Origin: an uncultured Clostridia bacterium
Lineage (GTDB): Bacteria > Bacillota > Clostridia > Christensenellales > Borkfalkiaceae
Reading direction: 5' to 3'
Length of the DNA stretch: 34,828 bases
Assembly (NCBI GenBank): GCA_947177975.1
Contig: CAMWWH010000008.1
Coordinates: 1-34,828 of the forward strand
How positions within the stretch are numbered: the first letter of the stretch is position 1; each line of letters starts with the position of its first letter. Below are positions 16,981-24,413 of this stretch, in pieces. Below the pieces are notes generated by a model that saw only the letters and a program-made list of their open reading frames with translations, was not told the DNA's origin and searched no databases. The position numbers were made by a program, and so were the translations under genes.

Positions 16981-18175
16981 AACCGCCCACCTTTAAATAG
17001 ATTTTTTCAAGCTTCTTTGCGTTCCACAGCTTGGGCACTGGGTACAACGGATTGGCTTCCTTATCCGCATAAGCGGCAAGCCCCTTTATGTCCTCGCGCT
17101 TTATAAAGTCGAATTTTTCGGGTATACCAAACTTCGCGTTCAGCTCCTTTATCTTTGAAATAACCGTTGCCGCCGCTTCGGCTGCCTTGGTCTTTTTATC
17201 CGCAAGTCCGCAGTACACGGCAATCTTTTTAAGCTTTTTATGCGCCGCCTTGCCGTACTCTTCCAGAACCGTCGGCAAGATAACCGCGTTGGCAAGTCCG
17301 TGCGGTGTGTCGTATTTGCCGCCGAGCGAGTGCGCCACCGCGTGTACGTAGCCGACGTACGCTTTTGAAAAAGCTCTGCCCGCCTTGTGCGAGGCTATGA
17401 GCATATTCTTTCTCGCCTCGCGCGTTTTGTCGAAATAGGATGCTTCGATATTATTGAAAATCAGCTCTATTGCTTCGAGCGCGTCGCGGCGGGTCGACTT
17501 GTTGCCGCTTCTGCCTATGTAAGCTTCGATTGCGTGCGTGAGCGCGTCCATACCCGTCGTGGACACCACCTTTTGCGGCAGGGTCATCGTCACCTCTTCG
17601 TCGAGCACGGCGTACTTAGGGATAAGCGGGAAATCGTTGATTGCGTATTTATGGCGGGTTTTGCTGTCGACTATTACGCAGGCGAGCGTAGTTTCACTGC
17701 CCGTGCCCGCCGTCGTGGGAACGGCTATCAGAAGAGGAATTTTCTTTTTGACTTTGAGTATACCGCCCAAGTCGTTCAGGGTCTTTTTGGGTCTTGCAAC
17801 GAGAGCTCCCACACCCTTTGCGCAGTCCATAGGCGAGCCGCCGCCGAACGCAACCAAACAGTCGCAAGCATTTTCTTTATAAATTTTCAACGCTTCGTCG
17901 ACGTTGTCCGTCGTGGGATTTGCAACGACGTCCGAGTAAACGCGGAAATCAATCCCCTCCGCCTTCAAACTCTCTTCGAGCGAGGCGCACAAGCCCAGTT
18001 CGTAAATCATTTTGTCGGTGACAATAAGCGGCTTGTTTTTGCCGTTAGCCTTTATTACCCCCGCTATATCCCCGATATTATCCGAAATTTTCGGGTTCTT
18101 GTAGGGCAGGAGCGGCAACGCGATTTTGAACACCGTCTGGAATATGCGGCAGTACGCCGATTTGAATACGTTCAT
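16970..18175 (-). CDS. Iron-containing alcohol dehydrogenase
   Basis: The 401-aa protein belongs to the group III Fe-ADH family. It has the NAD(P) loop AFGGGSPMDCAKG (near 107-119), AVPTTAGTGSETT, the metal-site segments GMDALTHAIEAY (near 210) and AVAHSLGGKYDTPHGLANAV (near 275-295, His ligands). The hydrophobic N-terminus (YCRIFQTVFKIALPLLPY) is longer than usual and may touch the membrane. First gene of a two-gene operon with the aldehyde dehydrogenase; GGAGAA lies a few bases before the ATG. The promoter is bracketed by two matching operators, so the operon is probably repressor-controlled. Confidence 0.93.
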   Translation of the reverse strand: MNVFKSAYCRIFQTVFKIALPLLPYKNPKISDNIGDIAGVIKANGKNKPLIVTDKMIYELGLCASLEESLKAEGIDFRVYSDVVANPTTDNVDEALKIYKENACDCLVAFGGGSPMDCAKGVGALVARPKKTLNDLGGILKVKKKIPLLIAVPTTAGTGSETTLACVIVDSKTRHKYAINDFPLIPKYAVLDEEVTMTLPQKVVSTTGMDALTHAIEAYIGRSGNKSTRRDALEAIELIFNNIEASYFDKTREARKNMLIASHKAGRAFSKAYVGYVHAVAHSLGGKYDTPHGLANAVILPTVLEEYGKAAHKKLKKIAVYCGLADKKTKAAEAAATVISKIKELNAKFGIPEKFDFIKREDIKGLAAYADKEANPLYPVPKLWNAKKLEKIYLKVGGYAD

Positions 18176-18197
18176 ATCATTTCTCCGAGATTAAATT

Positions 18198-18211
18198 GTT
18201 GACTAATCAAC
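18198..18211. promoter_or_regulatory. Operator copy 1 (GTTGACTAATCAAC), downstream of the adh -10
   Basis: The inverted repeat has half-sites GTTGA and TCAAC around CTAA. It lies between the adh -10 and the start codon, about where transcription begins, a position suited to repression. An identical copy lies upstream of the -35. Confidence 0.65.
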
Positions 18212-18219
18212 ATTTATAA

Positions 18220-18248
18220 ATGATATAGTATCAGCGAGCATTTGTCAA
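18220..18248 (-). promoter_or_regulatory. Promoter of the adh-aldh operon
   Basis: Minus strand: -35 TTGACA (18243-18248), 17-bp spacer, -10 TATCAT (18220-18225). Operators sit on both sides, with 59 bp between their starts. Confidence 0.8.
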
Positions 18249-18256
18249 ACGTATTA

Positions 18257-18270
18257 GTTGACTAATCAAC
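18257..18270. promoter_or_regulatory. Operator copy 2 (GTTGACTAATCAAC), upstream of the adh -35
   Basis: Identical in all 14 bases to the copy at 18198-18211. A regulator bound at both sites could loop or cover the promoter. A related sequence overlaps the degV promoter at 21597-21610. Confidence 0.65.
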
Positions 18271-18281
18271 AAATATAATAA

Positions 18282-18311
18282 AAAATAAGCGTGCGACTTA
18301 CGTCGTACGCT
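18282..18311 (-). terminator. Terminator downstream of the CPBP protease gene
   Basis: Minus-strand arms AGCGTACGAC and GTCGCACGCT (10 positions, one A-C mismatch) have a GTAA loop and are followed by TATTTTTTATT. It sits about 40 bases after the CPBP stop. Confidence 0.6.
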
Positions 18312-18350
18312 CGGTTTAAGTTATATATTAAATTGAAATTTATCGTTGAC

Positions 18351-19034
18351 TTATAACATAAAGCACGTTAAAAGCACCAACGAAAAATCGTATAGCCCGT
18401 GTGCTATAATAAGCGACAATAGCGAGCAGTCTTTTATAAAATATTTGCTATTCCCAAACACGCAGCCGATAAGAGTAGTTAGCAGCACTTGAAACAAACT
18501 TCCGTTAATTATGTGCCACAGCCCGAATAAAACGGCAGCAATCAGCGGCGAAAGCCATTTGCATTTTTTTAACCAAATTTCAAACTGATTTTGTATATAC
18601 CCACGGAATACGAGTTCCTCGCAGACTCCTATGAAAAGAATATCTTGTACGGCGGAAATCGCCAAAAAACCTGCGGATGGTTCGGTATGAGAACCAATGA
18701 TGTTTGTACCGCATAAAATCGGAACGATTCCAATCGACAGGCACAACACAGCGGCAAACACAACTCCGATTAGTATTTGTAACCACAGCCTGTGTTTTGT
18801 GGGCAAAAGTTTTTTCTCCTGCCCCGTCAGTTTCATAGCAAAAACCGCAATTACCCCAAATGCCGCAGTCACGAGCAATGTGAGGCACATTCTTAATGCC
18901 GATATATTGATTAGCCATACTCCCCAAAGCGAAAACGTCAATCCGACAATCAACGCTAACGCAATGAGAAATATTACAACAGCCGATTTACTATCGGCAT
19001 TTACAGGGAATATTGATTGTTTCTTATTTTCCAT
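18351..19034 (-). CDS. CPBP family intramembrane metalloprotease (CAAX/Abi-like)
   Basis: A 227-aa membrane protein with six to seven hydrophobic segments. The three CPBP motifs are present: EELVFRGYIQ (Glu-Glu and Arg, near 139-148), FGLWHI (His, near 170) and the third histidine in IIAHGLYDF (near 210). In bacteria this family includes bacteriocin-immunity proteins and poorly known proteases; the target here is unknown. GGAG lies 8 bases before the ATG. It lies 24 bases downstream of the small hypothetical gene and probably shares its promoter. The two genes are AT-rich compared with neighbours. Confidence 0.88.
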   Translation of the reverse strand: MENKKQSIFPVNADSKSAVVIFLIALALIVGLTFSLWGVWLINISALRMCLTLLVTAAFGVIAVFAMKLTGQEKKLLPTKHRLWLQILIGVVFAAVLCLSIGIVPILCGTNIIGSHTEPSAGFLAISAVQDILFIGVCEELVFRGYIQNQFEIWLKKCKWLSPLIAAVLFGLWHIINGSLFQVLLTTLIGCVFGNSKYFIKDCSLLSLIIAHGLYDFSLVLLTCFML

Positions 19035-19058
19035 AGTCTTTCTCCGTTAAATTGAAAT

Positions 19059-19466
19059 TTATAAATAGTGCTTTTCCATCATTTCCGTAATATAATCTTT
19101 AAGAATTTTCATTAGTTGCTCATAGCGTTCAAACGCATACTCGTCGTATTCGTCGAAAACAGTTATTACAAGCTCGAAATCGGGTTCGTCGCCGAGCGAA
19201 ATATATTTATCATACGCCGCGTTGAAATTTTCGAGCAAGCCTTCGGGTAGAACGGAGCGTAGATCTTTTACTCTGCTATCAAGACGGTCGTCGAATTTTG
19301 CAAGCGAAAAGAAGTCGAAATGACCTTTGCCGCCTCTTAAATGCTTCCTATCCATATACGAACAATAGTCGTAAAGCGCTGCATAAGGGGCAGGCAATTT
19401 TTCGTTCCTATACGCCTTTCGCGCCTTATTATACCACGCATTTTCTTTGAATTTTTTACCGAACAT
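19059..19466 (-). CDS. Hypothetical protein, possibly DUF4375/DMP19-like
   Basis: A soluble, charged 135-aa protein without signal peptide. The order of a Tyr-rich N-terminus (APYAALYDYCSYMD), a Gly-Gly-x-x-x-F-D-F-F element (RGGKGHFDFFS) and a helical C-terminus loosely recalls DUF4375/DMP19 proteins, which carry GGFxQFF; this is a weak similarity by eye. GGAGG lies 9 bases before the ATG and a good promoter precedes it. It is co-oriented with the CPBP protease. Function unknown. Confidence 0.75.
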   Translation of the reverse strand: MFGKKFKENAWYNKARKAYRNEKLPAPYAALYDYCSYMDRKHLRGGKGHFDFFSLAKFDDRLDSRVKDLRSVLPEGLLENFNAAYDKYISLGDEPDFELVITVFDEYDEYAFERYEQLMKILKDYITEMMEKHYL

Positions 19467-19505
19467 CTTTATGTCCTCCGCTAAATTACTGTTTATCGCA
19501 ATTTA

Positions 19506-19534
19506 ATTATATCATAAAAGCAACAGAAACTCAA
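19506..19534 (-). promoter_or_regulatory. Promoter of the hypothetical-CPBP pair
   Basis: Minus strand: -35 TTGAGT (19529-19534), 17-bp spacer, -10 TATAAT (19506-19511), followed after about 30 bases by the ribosome binding site. Confidence 0.8.
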
Positions 19535-19578
19535 CCGATTAATTTAGCGTAATATATAAAACGTATCAATATCTCATC

Positions 19579-19592
19579 AGAGGAGAGGATTA
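19579..19592. repeat. 14-bp copy of the tRNA-Ser 3' end
   Basis: CAGAGGAGAGGATT here repeats exactly 19732-19745, which is the acceptor and T-stem part of tRNA-Ser, 153 bp away and in the same orientation. Such duplications mark tRNA integration sites, but no integrase is in the window, so a chance or decayed-tRNA origin is also possible. Confidence 0.5.
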
Positions 19593-19604
19593 CTACGGCT
19601 TTAG

Positions 19605-19671
19605 CCTCCGTGCGCCCCGACTTGGCGGTACATAGCACCGTCTGCGTCGGGCGGGCGAACCCCGACGGAGG
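19605..19671 (-). other. GC-rich folded element between tRNA-Ser terminator and the 14-bp repeat
   Basis: A 67-base segment is closed by CCTCCGT / ACGGAGG (7 bp). Inside it are CCCGAC/GTCGGG and CGGT/ACCG stems, giving a branched, cloverleaf-like outline. It is much more GC-rich than its flanks, has no convincing gene, and does not read as a functional tRNA. It could be a decayed tRNA, a REP-like element or a small RNA. Confidence 0.4.
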
Positions 19672-19687
19672 TTCTTTCCCTGCCCAA

Positions 19688-19727
19688 CAACAAAACAAGC
19701 GTGCGGCAAAAGCCACACGCTTGTTTT
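19688..19727 (-). terminator. Terminator of tRNA-Ser
   Basis: A 16-bp stem (one G-U on the minus strand) with a TTTT loop spans 19692-19727 and starts right after the encoded CCA. The 3' arm ends in TTTT, followed by GTTGTTG. Confidence 0.9.
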
Positions 19728-19816
19728 GGCGCAGAGGAGAGGATTCGAACCTCCGTACGTATTCCTACGTAACACGATTTCGAGTCGTGCGCATTCGACC
19801 ACTCTGCCACCTCTGC
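19727..19816 (-). tRNA. tRNA-Ser (anticodon CGA), CCA encoded
   Basis: The minus strand folds as a class II tRNA. It has a 7-bp acceptor stem GCAGAGG/CCTCTGC, an anticodon stem CACGA/TCGTG around the loop CTCGAAA (anticodon CGA, reading UCG), a long variable arm (ACGTA..TACGT) and a T-loop TTCGAAT. The discriminator is G followed by an encoded CCA (19727-19729). A TATAAA lies upstream with TTGAAA 15 bp before it. A strong terminator follows. Confidence 0.96.
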
Positions 19817-19931
19817 AATCGGTCTTTACTTAGTTTATAACAATTACTCGTAAATTTCAAGCAATTTTACGTGGGTTATTTCAAAAATTTTTATCACCCG
19901 TTTTCCTTATTGCTATCTTACTCTGCTTTTG

Positions 19932-19960
19932 TTGACATTCCCTGCTGTTTGAAGTATAAT
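19932..19960 (+). promoter_or_regulatory. ilvA-ridA promoter
   Basis: Consensus -35 TTGACA (19932-19937), 17-bp spacer and -10 TATAAT (19955-19960), then AAGGA eight bases before the ilvA ATG. The leader is about 25 nt, too short for a T-box or leader-peptide attenuator. Confidence 0.92.
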
Positions 19961-19991
19961 TTAATGAATAATACTGTAAGAAGGAATTAAT

Positions 19992-21194
19992 ATGCTTACG
20001 CTTGACAAGGTTTATCACGCTAATTACGTATTGAAGGACGCCATAAGGCAGACCGACGTCATCTATTCCCCCGCCATTTCGGGCATCAGCGGGTGCAACG
20101 TGTATTTGAAATGCGAGAACCTGCAAATTACGGGTTCGTTCAAGGTGCGCGGCGCTTACTATAAAATTTCTCAGTTGACCGACGAAGAAAAGGCGCGCGG
20201 CGTCATTGCGTGCTCGGCGGGTAACCACGCGCAGGGCGTTGCCCTCGCGTCGCAAAAGTTCGGAATCAGGTCGATTATCTGTATGCCCGACGGCGCACCC
20301 ATTTCCAAAGTCGAAGCGACGAGAAGCTACGGCTCGGAGGTCGTTCTCGTTCCCGGAGTTTACGACGACGCTCATAACAGAGCCGAAGAACTGCACGAGA
20401 AAAACGGCTACACCTTCATTCACCCCTTCGACGACGAGGACGTTATCGCGGGTCAGGGCACTATCGGACTCGAAATTATGGACCAGATTAAAGACGCCGA
20501 CGTCGTAGTCGTACCCGTCGGCGGCGGCGGACTCGTTTCGGGCGTGGCTTATGCGGTTAAATCGCTCAATTCCAAGGTGCGCGTATACGGCGTTCAGTCG
20601 ACGGGCGCTCCCAGTATGGCGAACTCGCTCGAACACCACAAAATCGAAACCCTCCCCTCCGTTTCCACGGTCGCCGACGGCATTGCGGTCAAAGAGCCCG
20701 GTCACCTCACCTTCGATTTGTGCTCCAAATACGTCGACGGCATCGTAACCGTGACCGACGATCAGGTGTCCGCCGCAATTTTAACGCTGATTGAAAAACA
20801 GAAAATGATTGCCGAGGGCGCGGGCGCGGTTTCTCTTGCCGCCGTTATGTTTAATAAAATTCCCAACGTCAAGGGCAAAAAGGTCGTGTGCCTCATTTCG
20901 GGCGGCAACATAGACGTTACTATTCTCTCGCGCGTTATAAACCGCGGACTTTTAATGAGCGGCAGACAGTGCTCGCTTACTATCGAGCTTATGGATAAGC
21001 CCGGTCAGCTCGTGGGCGTGTCGGAAATAATAGCCTCCTGCGGCGGCAACGTTACGGCGGTACTGCACGAGCGCTCCAACGAGGGCACGGCAATCAACGG
21101 CTGCTATCTTAAACTGCAAATCGAAACCAAAGATTTCGAACATATCAAAATGATCAAAGACAGCCTTAAAACCAACGGCTTTAAAGTCTTATAA
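19992..21194 (+). CDS. ilvA: Threonine ammonia-lyase with C-terminal ACT domain
   Basis: The PLP enzyme deaminates threonine to 2-oxobutanoate, the entry to isoleucine synthesis or to threonine breakdown. The PLP lysine is K51 in ITGSFKVRG; SAGNHAQGVALAS and the phosphate loop VPVGGGGLVSG (near 176-187) are present. Residues from about 325 form one ACT-like domain (IELMDKPGQLVGVSEII), giving 400 aa. This lies between E. coli IlvA (514 aa, two ACT-like domains) and TdcB (329 aa, none), so whether the role is biosynthetic or catabolic is open. ridA follows after 12 bases. Confidence 0.95.
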   Translation: MLTLDKVYHANYVLKDAIRQTDVIYSPAISGISGCNVYLKCENLQITGSFKVRGAYYKISQLTDEEKARGVIACSAGNHAQGVALASQKFGIRSIICMPDGAPISKVEATRSYGSEVVLVPGVYDDAHNRAEELHEKNGYTFIHPFDDEDVIAGQGTIGLEIMDQIKDADVVVVPVGGGGLVSGVAYAVKSLNSKVRVYGVQSTGAPSMANSLEHHKIETLPSVSTVADGIAVKEPGHLTFDLCSKYVDGIVTVTDDQVSAAILTLIEKQKMIAEGAGAVSLAAVMFNKIPNVKGKKVVCLISGGNIDVTILSRVINRGLLMSGRQCSLTIELMDKPGQLVGVSEIIASCGGNVTAVLHERSNEGTAINGCYLKLQIETKDFEHIKMIKDSLKTNGFKVL

Positions 21195-21206
21195 GGAGAT
21201 AACAAT

Positions 21207-21578
21207 ATGAAAACCGTATCAACAGACAAAGCACCCGCGGCAATCGGTCCCTATTCGCAGGCTAAGATTGTGGGCGGACTCGTATTCACAAGCGGACAAA
21301 TCCCCGTAAACCCCGCAAACGGTCTTATCGAGGCGAACGACGTTGCGGGTCAGACCGAGCAGTCGTGCAAGAACGTCGCCGCGCTTTTAGAAGCTGCGGG
21401 CACCTCTATCGACAAGGTTATCAAAACGGTTTGCTTCCTTGCCGATATAAAGGACTTCTCCGCTTTCAACGCGGTGTACGCAAAATATTTTACCTCCTCT
21501 CCCGCCCGCAGCTGCGTTGCGGTAAAGGATATCCCCAAGGGTTGCCTTGTCGAAATCGAGGCGATTGCCGAGTTATAA
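21207..21578 (+). CDS. ridA: Reactive intermediate/imine deaminase RidA
   Basis: RidA hydrolyses 2-aminoacrylate and 2-aminocrotonate, the reactive enamine/imine products released by PLP dehydratases such as the IlvA encoded just upstream. The 123-aa protein has APAAIGPYSQA, FTSGQIPVNP, and the active-site Arg101 in SSPARSCVAV followed by KGCLVEIEAIAEL. AAGGAGA lies 7 bases before the ATG. It is co-transcribed with ilvA. Confidence 0.97.
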   Translation: MKTVSTDKAPAAIGPYSQAKIVGGLVFTSGQIPVNPANGLIEANDVAGQTEQSCKNVAALLEAAGTSIDKVIKTVCFLADIKDFSAFNAVYAKYFTSSPARSCVAVKDIPKGCLVEIEAIAEL

Positions 21579-21596
21579 TATATTGCCCCGCATTTA

Positions 21597-21626
21597 GTTG
21601 ACACGTCAACAAATTATTGATATAAT
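21597..21626 (+). promoter_or_regulatory. degV promoter overlapped by a GTTGAC-N2-GTCAAC operator
   Basis: The -35 TTGACA (21598-21603) lies inside the inverted repeat GTTGACACGTCAAC (21597-21610). A 17-bp spacer leads to -10 TATAAT (21621-21626). A protein bound here would block RNA polymerase. The half-sites match those at the adh promoter (consensus GTTGAY-N2-RTCAAC). Confidence 0.75.
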
Positions 21627-21653
21627 CACAATATAAGGTTAGGTTAAGCACTT

Positions 21654-22523
21654 ATGAAAATAGCAATTGTAACGGACAGCAACAGCGGAATTACTCAGGC
21701 TCAGGCAAAAGAAATGGGCGTTTACGTTGTTCCCATGCCCGTATTGATCGACGGCGAACAGTATTTCGAGGATTTGACGCTTACTCAGGAGCAATTCTAC
21801 GAAAAACTGAAAGACGACAAAATTTCCGTTTCCACCTCTCAGCCCAGCGCTTTCGACGTGGGCGAGCTTTGGACTAAGCTTTTAAAAGAATACGACAAAA
21901 TTATACATATTCCCATGTCGAGCGGTCTTTCGGAAACCTGCCACACTCTTTCGCATTTAGCAGAAACCGAATACGCGGACAAGGTCTACGTCATCGATAA
22001 CCAGCGCATTTCCATAACTATGCGCCAGAGCGTTATCGACGCGCAGAATATGGTCAACGACGGCAAGAGCGCGGAGGAAATCCGCGACTGGCTTATGGAT
22101 ACCAAGATGCAGTCGTCCATTTACATTATGGTCGCTACGCTGAAATATCTTAAAAAGGGCGGCAGACTCACCCCCGCCGTCGCCGCTATCGGCACGCTTT
22201 TGAAGATTAAGCCCGTTTTACAAATTCAGGGATTTAAGCTCGACCAATACGCCAAGGTAAGAAAGGTTGCCGACGCAAAGACCACTATGATGAACGCTAT
22301 CGACAACGACCTCAAAAACAGATTTGCAGAGCTGAGAGCCGCGGGCAAAATGGTTTTGGCAATTGCCCACACCGAAAATTACGAAGAGGCGAAGATTTTT
22401 GCGGAAGAACTCGAAGAACGGTTCCCCGATCTGAAAGTCGTTCATATCGACCCCCTTTCCCTTTCGGTTTCCTGCCACATAGGACCGGGCGCGCTTGCCT
22501 GTGCGGCTATGATTAAATATTAA
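21654..22523 (+). CDS. DegV family protein (fatty-acid-binding, FakB-like), copy 1
   Basis: DegV proteins bind a single fatty acid; family members called FakB present it to the kinase FakA for phosphorylation. The 289-aa protein has IVTDSNSGIT (4-13), SVSTSQPSAFDV (about 60-71), the lipid-headgroup motif MSSGLSETCHT, the GTLLKIKPVLQI segment and C-terminal SVSCHIGPGALACAAMIKY. No FakA is in the window. The upstream Shine-Dalgarno is poor (AGGTTAGG is 14 bases away). The promoter carries an operator also found at the alcohol/aldehyde dehydrogenase operon. About 60% identical by eye to the next gene. Confidence 0.94.
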   Translation: MKIAIVTDSNSGITQAQAKEMGVYVVPMPVLIDGEQYFEDLTLTQEQFYEKLKDDKISVSTSQPSAFDVGELWTKLLKEYDKIIHIPMSSGLSETCHTLSHLAETEYADKVYVIDNQRISITMRQSVIDAQNMVNDGKSAEEIRDWLMDTKMQSSIYIMVATLKYLKKGGRLTPAVAAIGTLLKIKPVLQIQGFKLDQYAKVRKVADAKTTMMNAIDNDLKNRFAELRAAGKMVLAIAHTENYEEAKIFAEELEERFPDLKVVHIDPLSLSVSCHIGPGALACAAMIKY

Positions 22524-22531
22524 ATAATCAT

Positions 22532-22564
22532 AAAAGCCGTTCACGCTTTTTGCGAACGGCTTTT
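22532..22564 (+). terminator. Terminator between the two degV genes
   Basis: An 11-bp stem AAAAGCCGTTC / GAACGGCTTTT (22532-22564) starts 8 bases after the first degV stop. The T run is within and after the 3' arm. Confidence 0.85.
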
Positions 22565-22572
22565 ATATTCGG

Positions 22573-22601
22573 TAGACTTTTTGCACATTATATATTATAA
22601 T
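22573..22601 (+). promoter_or_regulatory. Promoter of the second degV gene
   Basis: -35 TAGACT (22573-22578), 17-bp spacer, -10 TATAAT (22596-22601). No GTTGAC-type operator is visible here, so the two degV copies are probably regulated differently. Confidence 0.65.
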
Positions 22602-22631
22602 TGTCATATAAAATAATTACAAAGGTGAAAA

Positions 22632-23507
22632 ATGAAAATAGCCATAGTCACGGACAGCAACTGCGGCATAACCGTAGATAAAGCAAAAGAGCTCGGAATC
22701 GAGATACAGCCCACTCCAGTTTTAGTTAACGGCGAGCAGTACTTCGAAGAGGAAGGCTTTACTCAGGAACAGTTTTACGAGGCGTTGAAAGACGATAAGA
22801 CCACGGTTGCCACGTCACAGCCCAACCCCTACGACGTTGCCGAGCGCTGGCGCAGGCTTTTAAAGACGTACGACGAAATTCTGTATATGCCCTTATCGAG
22901 CGGTCTTTCGGAAACGGCTCTGACCATTAAGAAAATGGCTGAAACCGACCCCGAATTTATCGGCAAGGTTTACGCGCTGGACAATCACAGAGTGTCGATT
23001 ACTCAGAAACAGACGGTTTTCGACGCGCTGAAAATGATCGGGGAAGGCAAGACCACCAAGGAAATCTACGACTATTTGATGGAAACGGGCAAGTACTCCT
23101 CCATTTATATCGCTCTCGGCACGCTTAAATTCTTAAAGAAAAGCGGCAGACTTACCCCCGCCGCCGCGCTTGTCGGCACGATGCTGAGCATTAAACCCGT
23201 TTTACAGAACCACGGCGGAGTGTTTGACCAATACAAAAAGGTCAGAAAAATGAGCGACGCAAAAAAGGTTATGATAGAAGCTCTCGAACACGACCTCAAC
23301 GGCGAATTCAAGGAGTTGCGCGCTCAGGGCAGAATGACGATAGGCGTTGCTCACACGCAGAATTTCGAAGAGGCGAAAATTTTCGCGGAAGAGCTGAAAG
23401 CGCGTTTCCCCGACTGCGAACTGAACTATATCGACCCCCTTTCCCTTTCGGTTTCCTGTCACATAGGTCCCGGGGCGCTCGCCTGCGGCTGTGCGGTTAA
23501 ATACTGA
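22632..23507 (+). CDS. DegV family protein (fatty-acid-binding, FakB-like), copy 2
   Basis: A 291-aa paralogue of the upstream gene with the same motifs: IVTDSNCGIT (4-13), TVATSQPNPYDV, LSSGLSETALT, GTMLSIKPVLQN and SVSCHIGPGALACGCAVKY. AAAGGTGA stands just before the ATG. Having its own promoter after a terminator suggests separate control. Paralogous FakB proteins in other Firmicutes prefer different fatty acids (saturated or unsaturated); whether that holds here is inference. Confidence 0.94.
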   Translation: MKIAIVTDSNCGITVDKAKELGIEIQPTPVLVNGEQYFEEEGFTQEQFYEALKDDKTTVATSQPNPYDVAERWRRLLKTYDEILYMPLSSGLSETALTIKKMAETDPEFIGKVYALDNHRVSITQKQTVFDALKMIGEGKTTKEIYDYLMETGKYSSIYIALGTLKFLKKSGRLTPAAALVGTMLSIKPVLQNHGGVFDQYKKVRKMSDAKKVMIEALEHDLNGEFKELRAQGRMTIGVAHTQNFEEAKIFAEELKARFPDCELNYIDPLSLSVSCHIGPGALACGCAVKY

Positions 23508-23524
23508 ATTTAAGACAAACGATC

Positions 23525-23556
23525 TTCCGTCCGCGGACAGCGGGCGGAATTTTTAT
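23525..23556. terminator. Terminator between convergent degV and yihY-like genes
   Basis: A 10-bp stem TTCCGTCCGC / GCGGGCGGAA (one G-U on the plus strand) with a GGACA loop is followed by TTTTTATTTTTT on the plus strand. It ends at the stop codon of the facing gene. Confidence 0.85.
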
Positions 23557-24326
23557 TTTTTCAAAACGGGCGCGTGCGGCATACAGTTTTTGCGGTTATA
23601 GATAATACCTATCACAAGACTGTTTACCATAAGATAACACCAAAGGAGAAAAACTATTACCGTGGCGATTGCGCCGTACAGCCGTTGCGGGTCGGCAAAG
23701 CGCAGATACACCGTAAAGCCGACGGCAAAAACCAGCCAGAGCGCAACCGTAAGAAATACTCCCGGCACCGTGTTTTCAAAGCCTAAATTGTACGGGCAGG
23801 CAAATATATTTAAAAGCAGCGCGATAAAGAACGCGCTCATAGTTAAAAAGACGATGGATATAATCTGCGCAATCCAGTCTGGCATAATGCTTGTCAACAC
23901 TCCCAACCCCAAAAACGGCACGGCGGCGGCGAAGGCTATGAGCACTATCGTGGCGAATACCGCTAAAAGTGAGGAAAAGCGCAGGCTTAAACCGCCTTTT
24001 TTAAGTCGGTTGTCGTAGATTATTTCTCCGCTCCTTCTGAGGTGATAGAAGAAGTTCGTCGACGACCACAGCGAGGTGACGAGCAGAATTATACCCGCAC
24101 CGCCCGTCGCGTCCTTTGCCGACTTCTGCAAGTATTCGAGCACGGGCGTTACCGCGGAAAAAATTTCGTTGTCGGTGAGTACGCTTAAATCTATTTCGCC
24201 TACAATGAGCGCCAGCCAGAACAAAAAGGGCGTGACGGACATTAAAAGAAAATAGACCAGCGTGCCCGCAAGCGTGGAAAACCGCTTGTCGGAAAAGTAT
24301 TTGATTTCCTCCACTACTTTGCGCAT
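23553..24326 (-). CDS. YihY/BrkB family inner-membrane protein
   Basis: A 257-aa protein with about six membrane segments. It carries the family pattern: N-terminal DKRFSTLAGTLVYFLLMSVTPF, then LVTSLWSSTNFFYHLRRSGEIIYD (about 82-105) and a C-terminal RLYGAIATVIVFLLWCYLMV. The family was once called RNase BN, a name now considered wrong for YihY; its true role is unknown, though transport has been proposed. There is no clear Shine-Dalgarno. It lies downstream of the cysteine-rich gene, separated by a hairpin. Confidence 0.92.
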   Translation of the reverse strand: MRKVVEEIKYFSDKRFSTLAGTLVYFLLMSVTPFLFWLALIVGEIDLSVLTDNEIFSAVTPVLEYLQKSAKDATGGAGIILLVTSLWSSTNFFYHLRRSGEIIYDNRLKKGGLSLRFSSLLAVFATIVLIAFAAAVPFLGLGVLTSIMPDWIAQIISIVFLTMSAFFIALLLNIFACPYNLGFENTVPGVFLTVALWLVFAVGFTVYLRFADPQRLYGAIATVIVFLLWCYLMVNSLVIGIIYNRKNCMPHAPVLKK

Positions 24327-24371
24327 ATATTTATTTTTGACTTAAATTCAATCGTTATACAAAATGTAAGC

Positions 24372-24397
24372 GGGGAACGGTTTTTTCGCCGTCCCCC
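24372..24397 (-). terminator. Terminator-like hairpin after the cysteine-rich gene
   Basis: Minus-strand arms GGGGGACGG and CCGTTCCCC pair over 9 positions with one G-U. The matching plus-strand pair would be an A-C mismatch, so the minus strand is the functional one. Only a weak T run (CATTTTG) follows, so termination may be partial. Confidence 0.6.
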
Positions 24398-24413
24398 GCC
24401 GTAGTCCGCAGGT

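Noticed and set aside
17387-18202. Plus-strand frame of 271 codons opposite the iron alcohol dehydrogenase
   Set aside because: Antisense to a gene with intact catalytic motifs; composition typical of a shadow frame.
19605-19671. A second functional tRNA next to tRNA-Ser
   Set aside because: The closing stem is tRNA-sized but no anticodon arm with a 7-base loop and no T-loop consensus can be placed.
19881-20705. Long minus-strand frame of 274 codons opposite ilvA
   Set aside because: It lies antisense to a clearly identified ilvA with full family motifs; its residues (many Arg, Val, Asn) look like mirror-frame translation.
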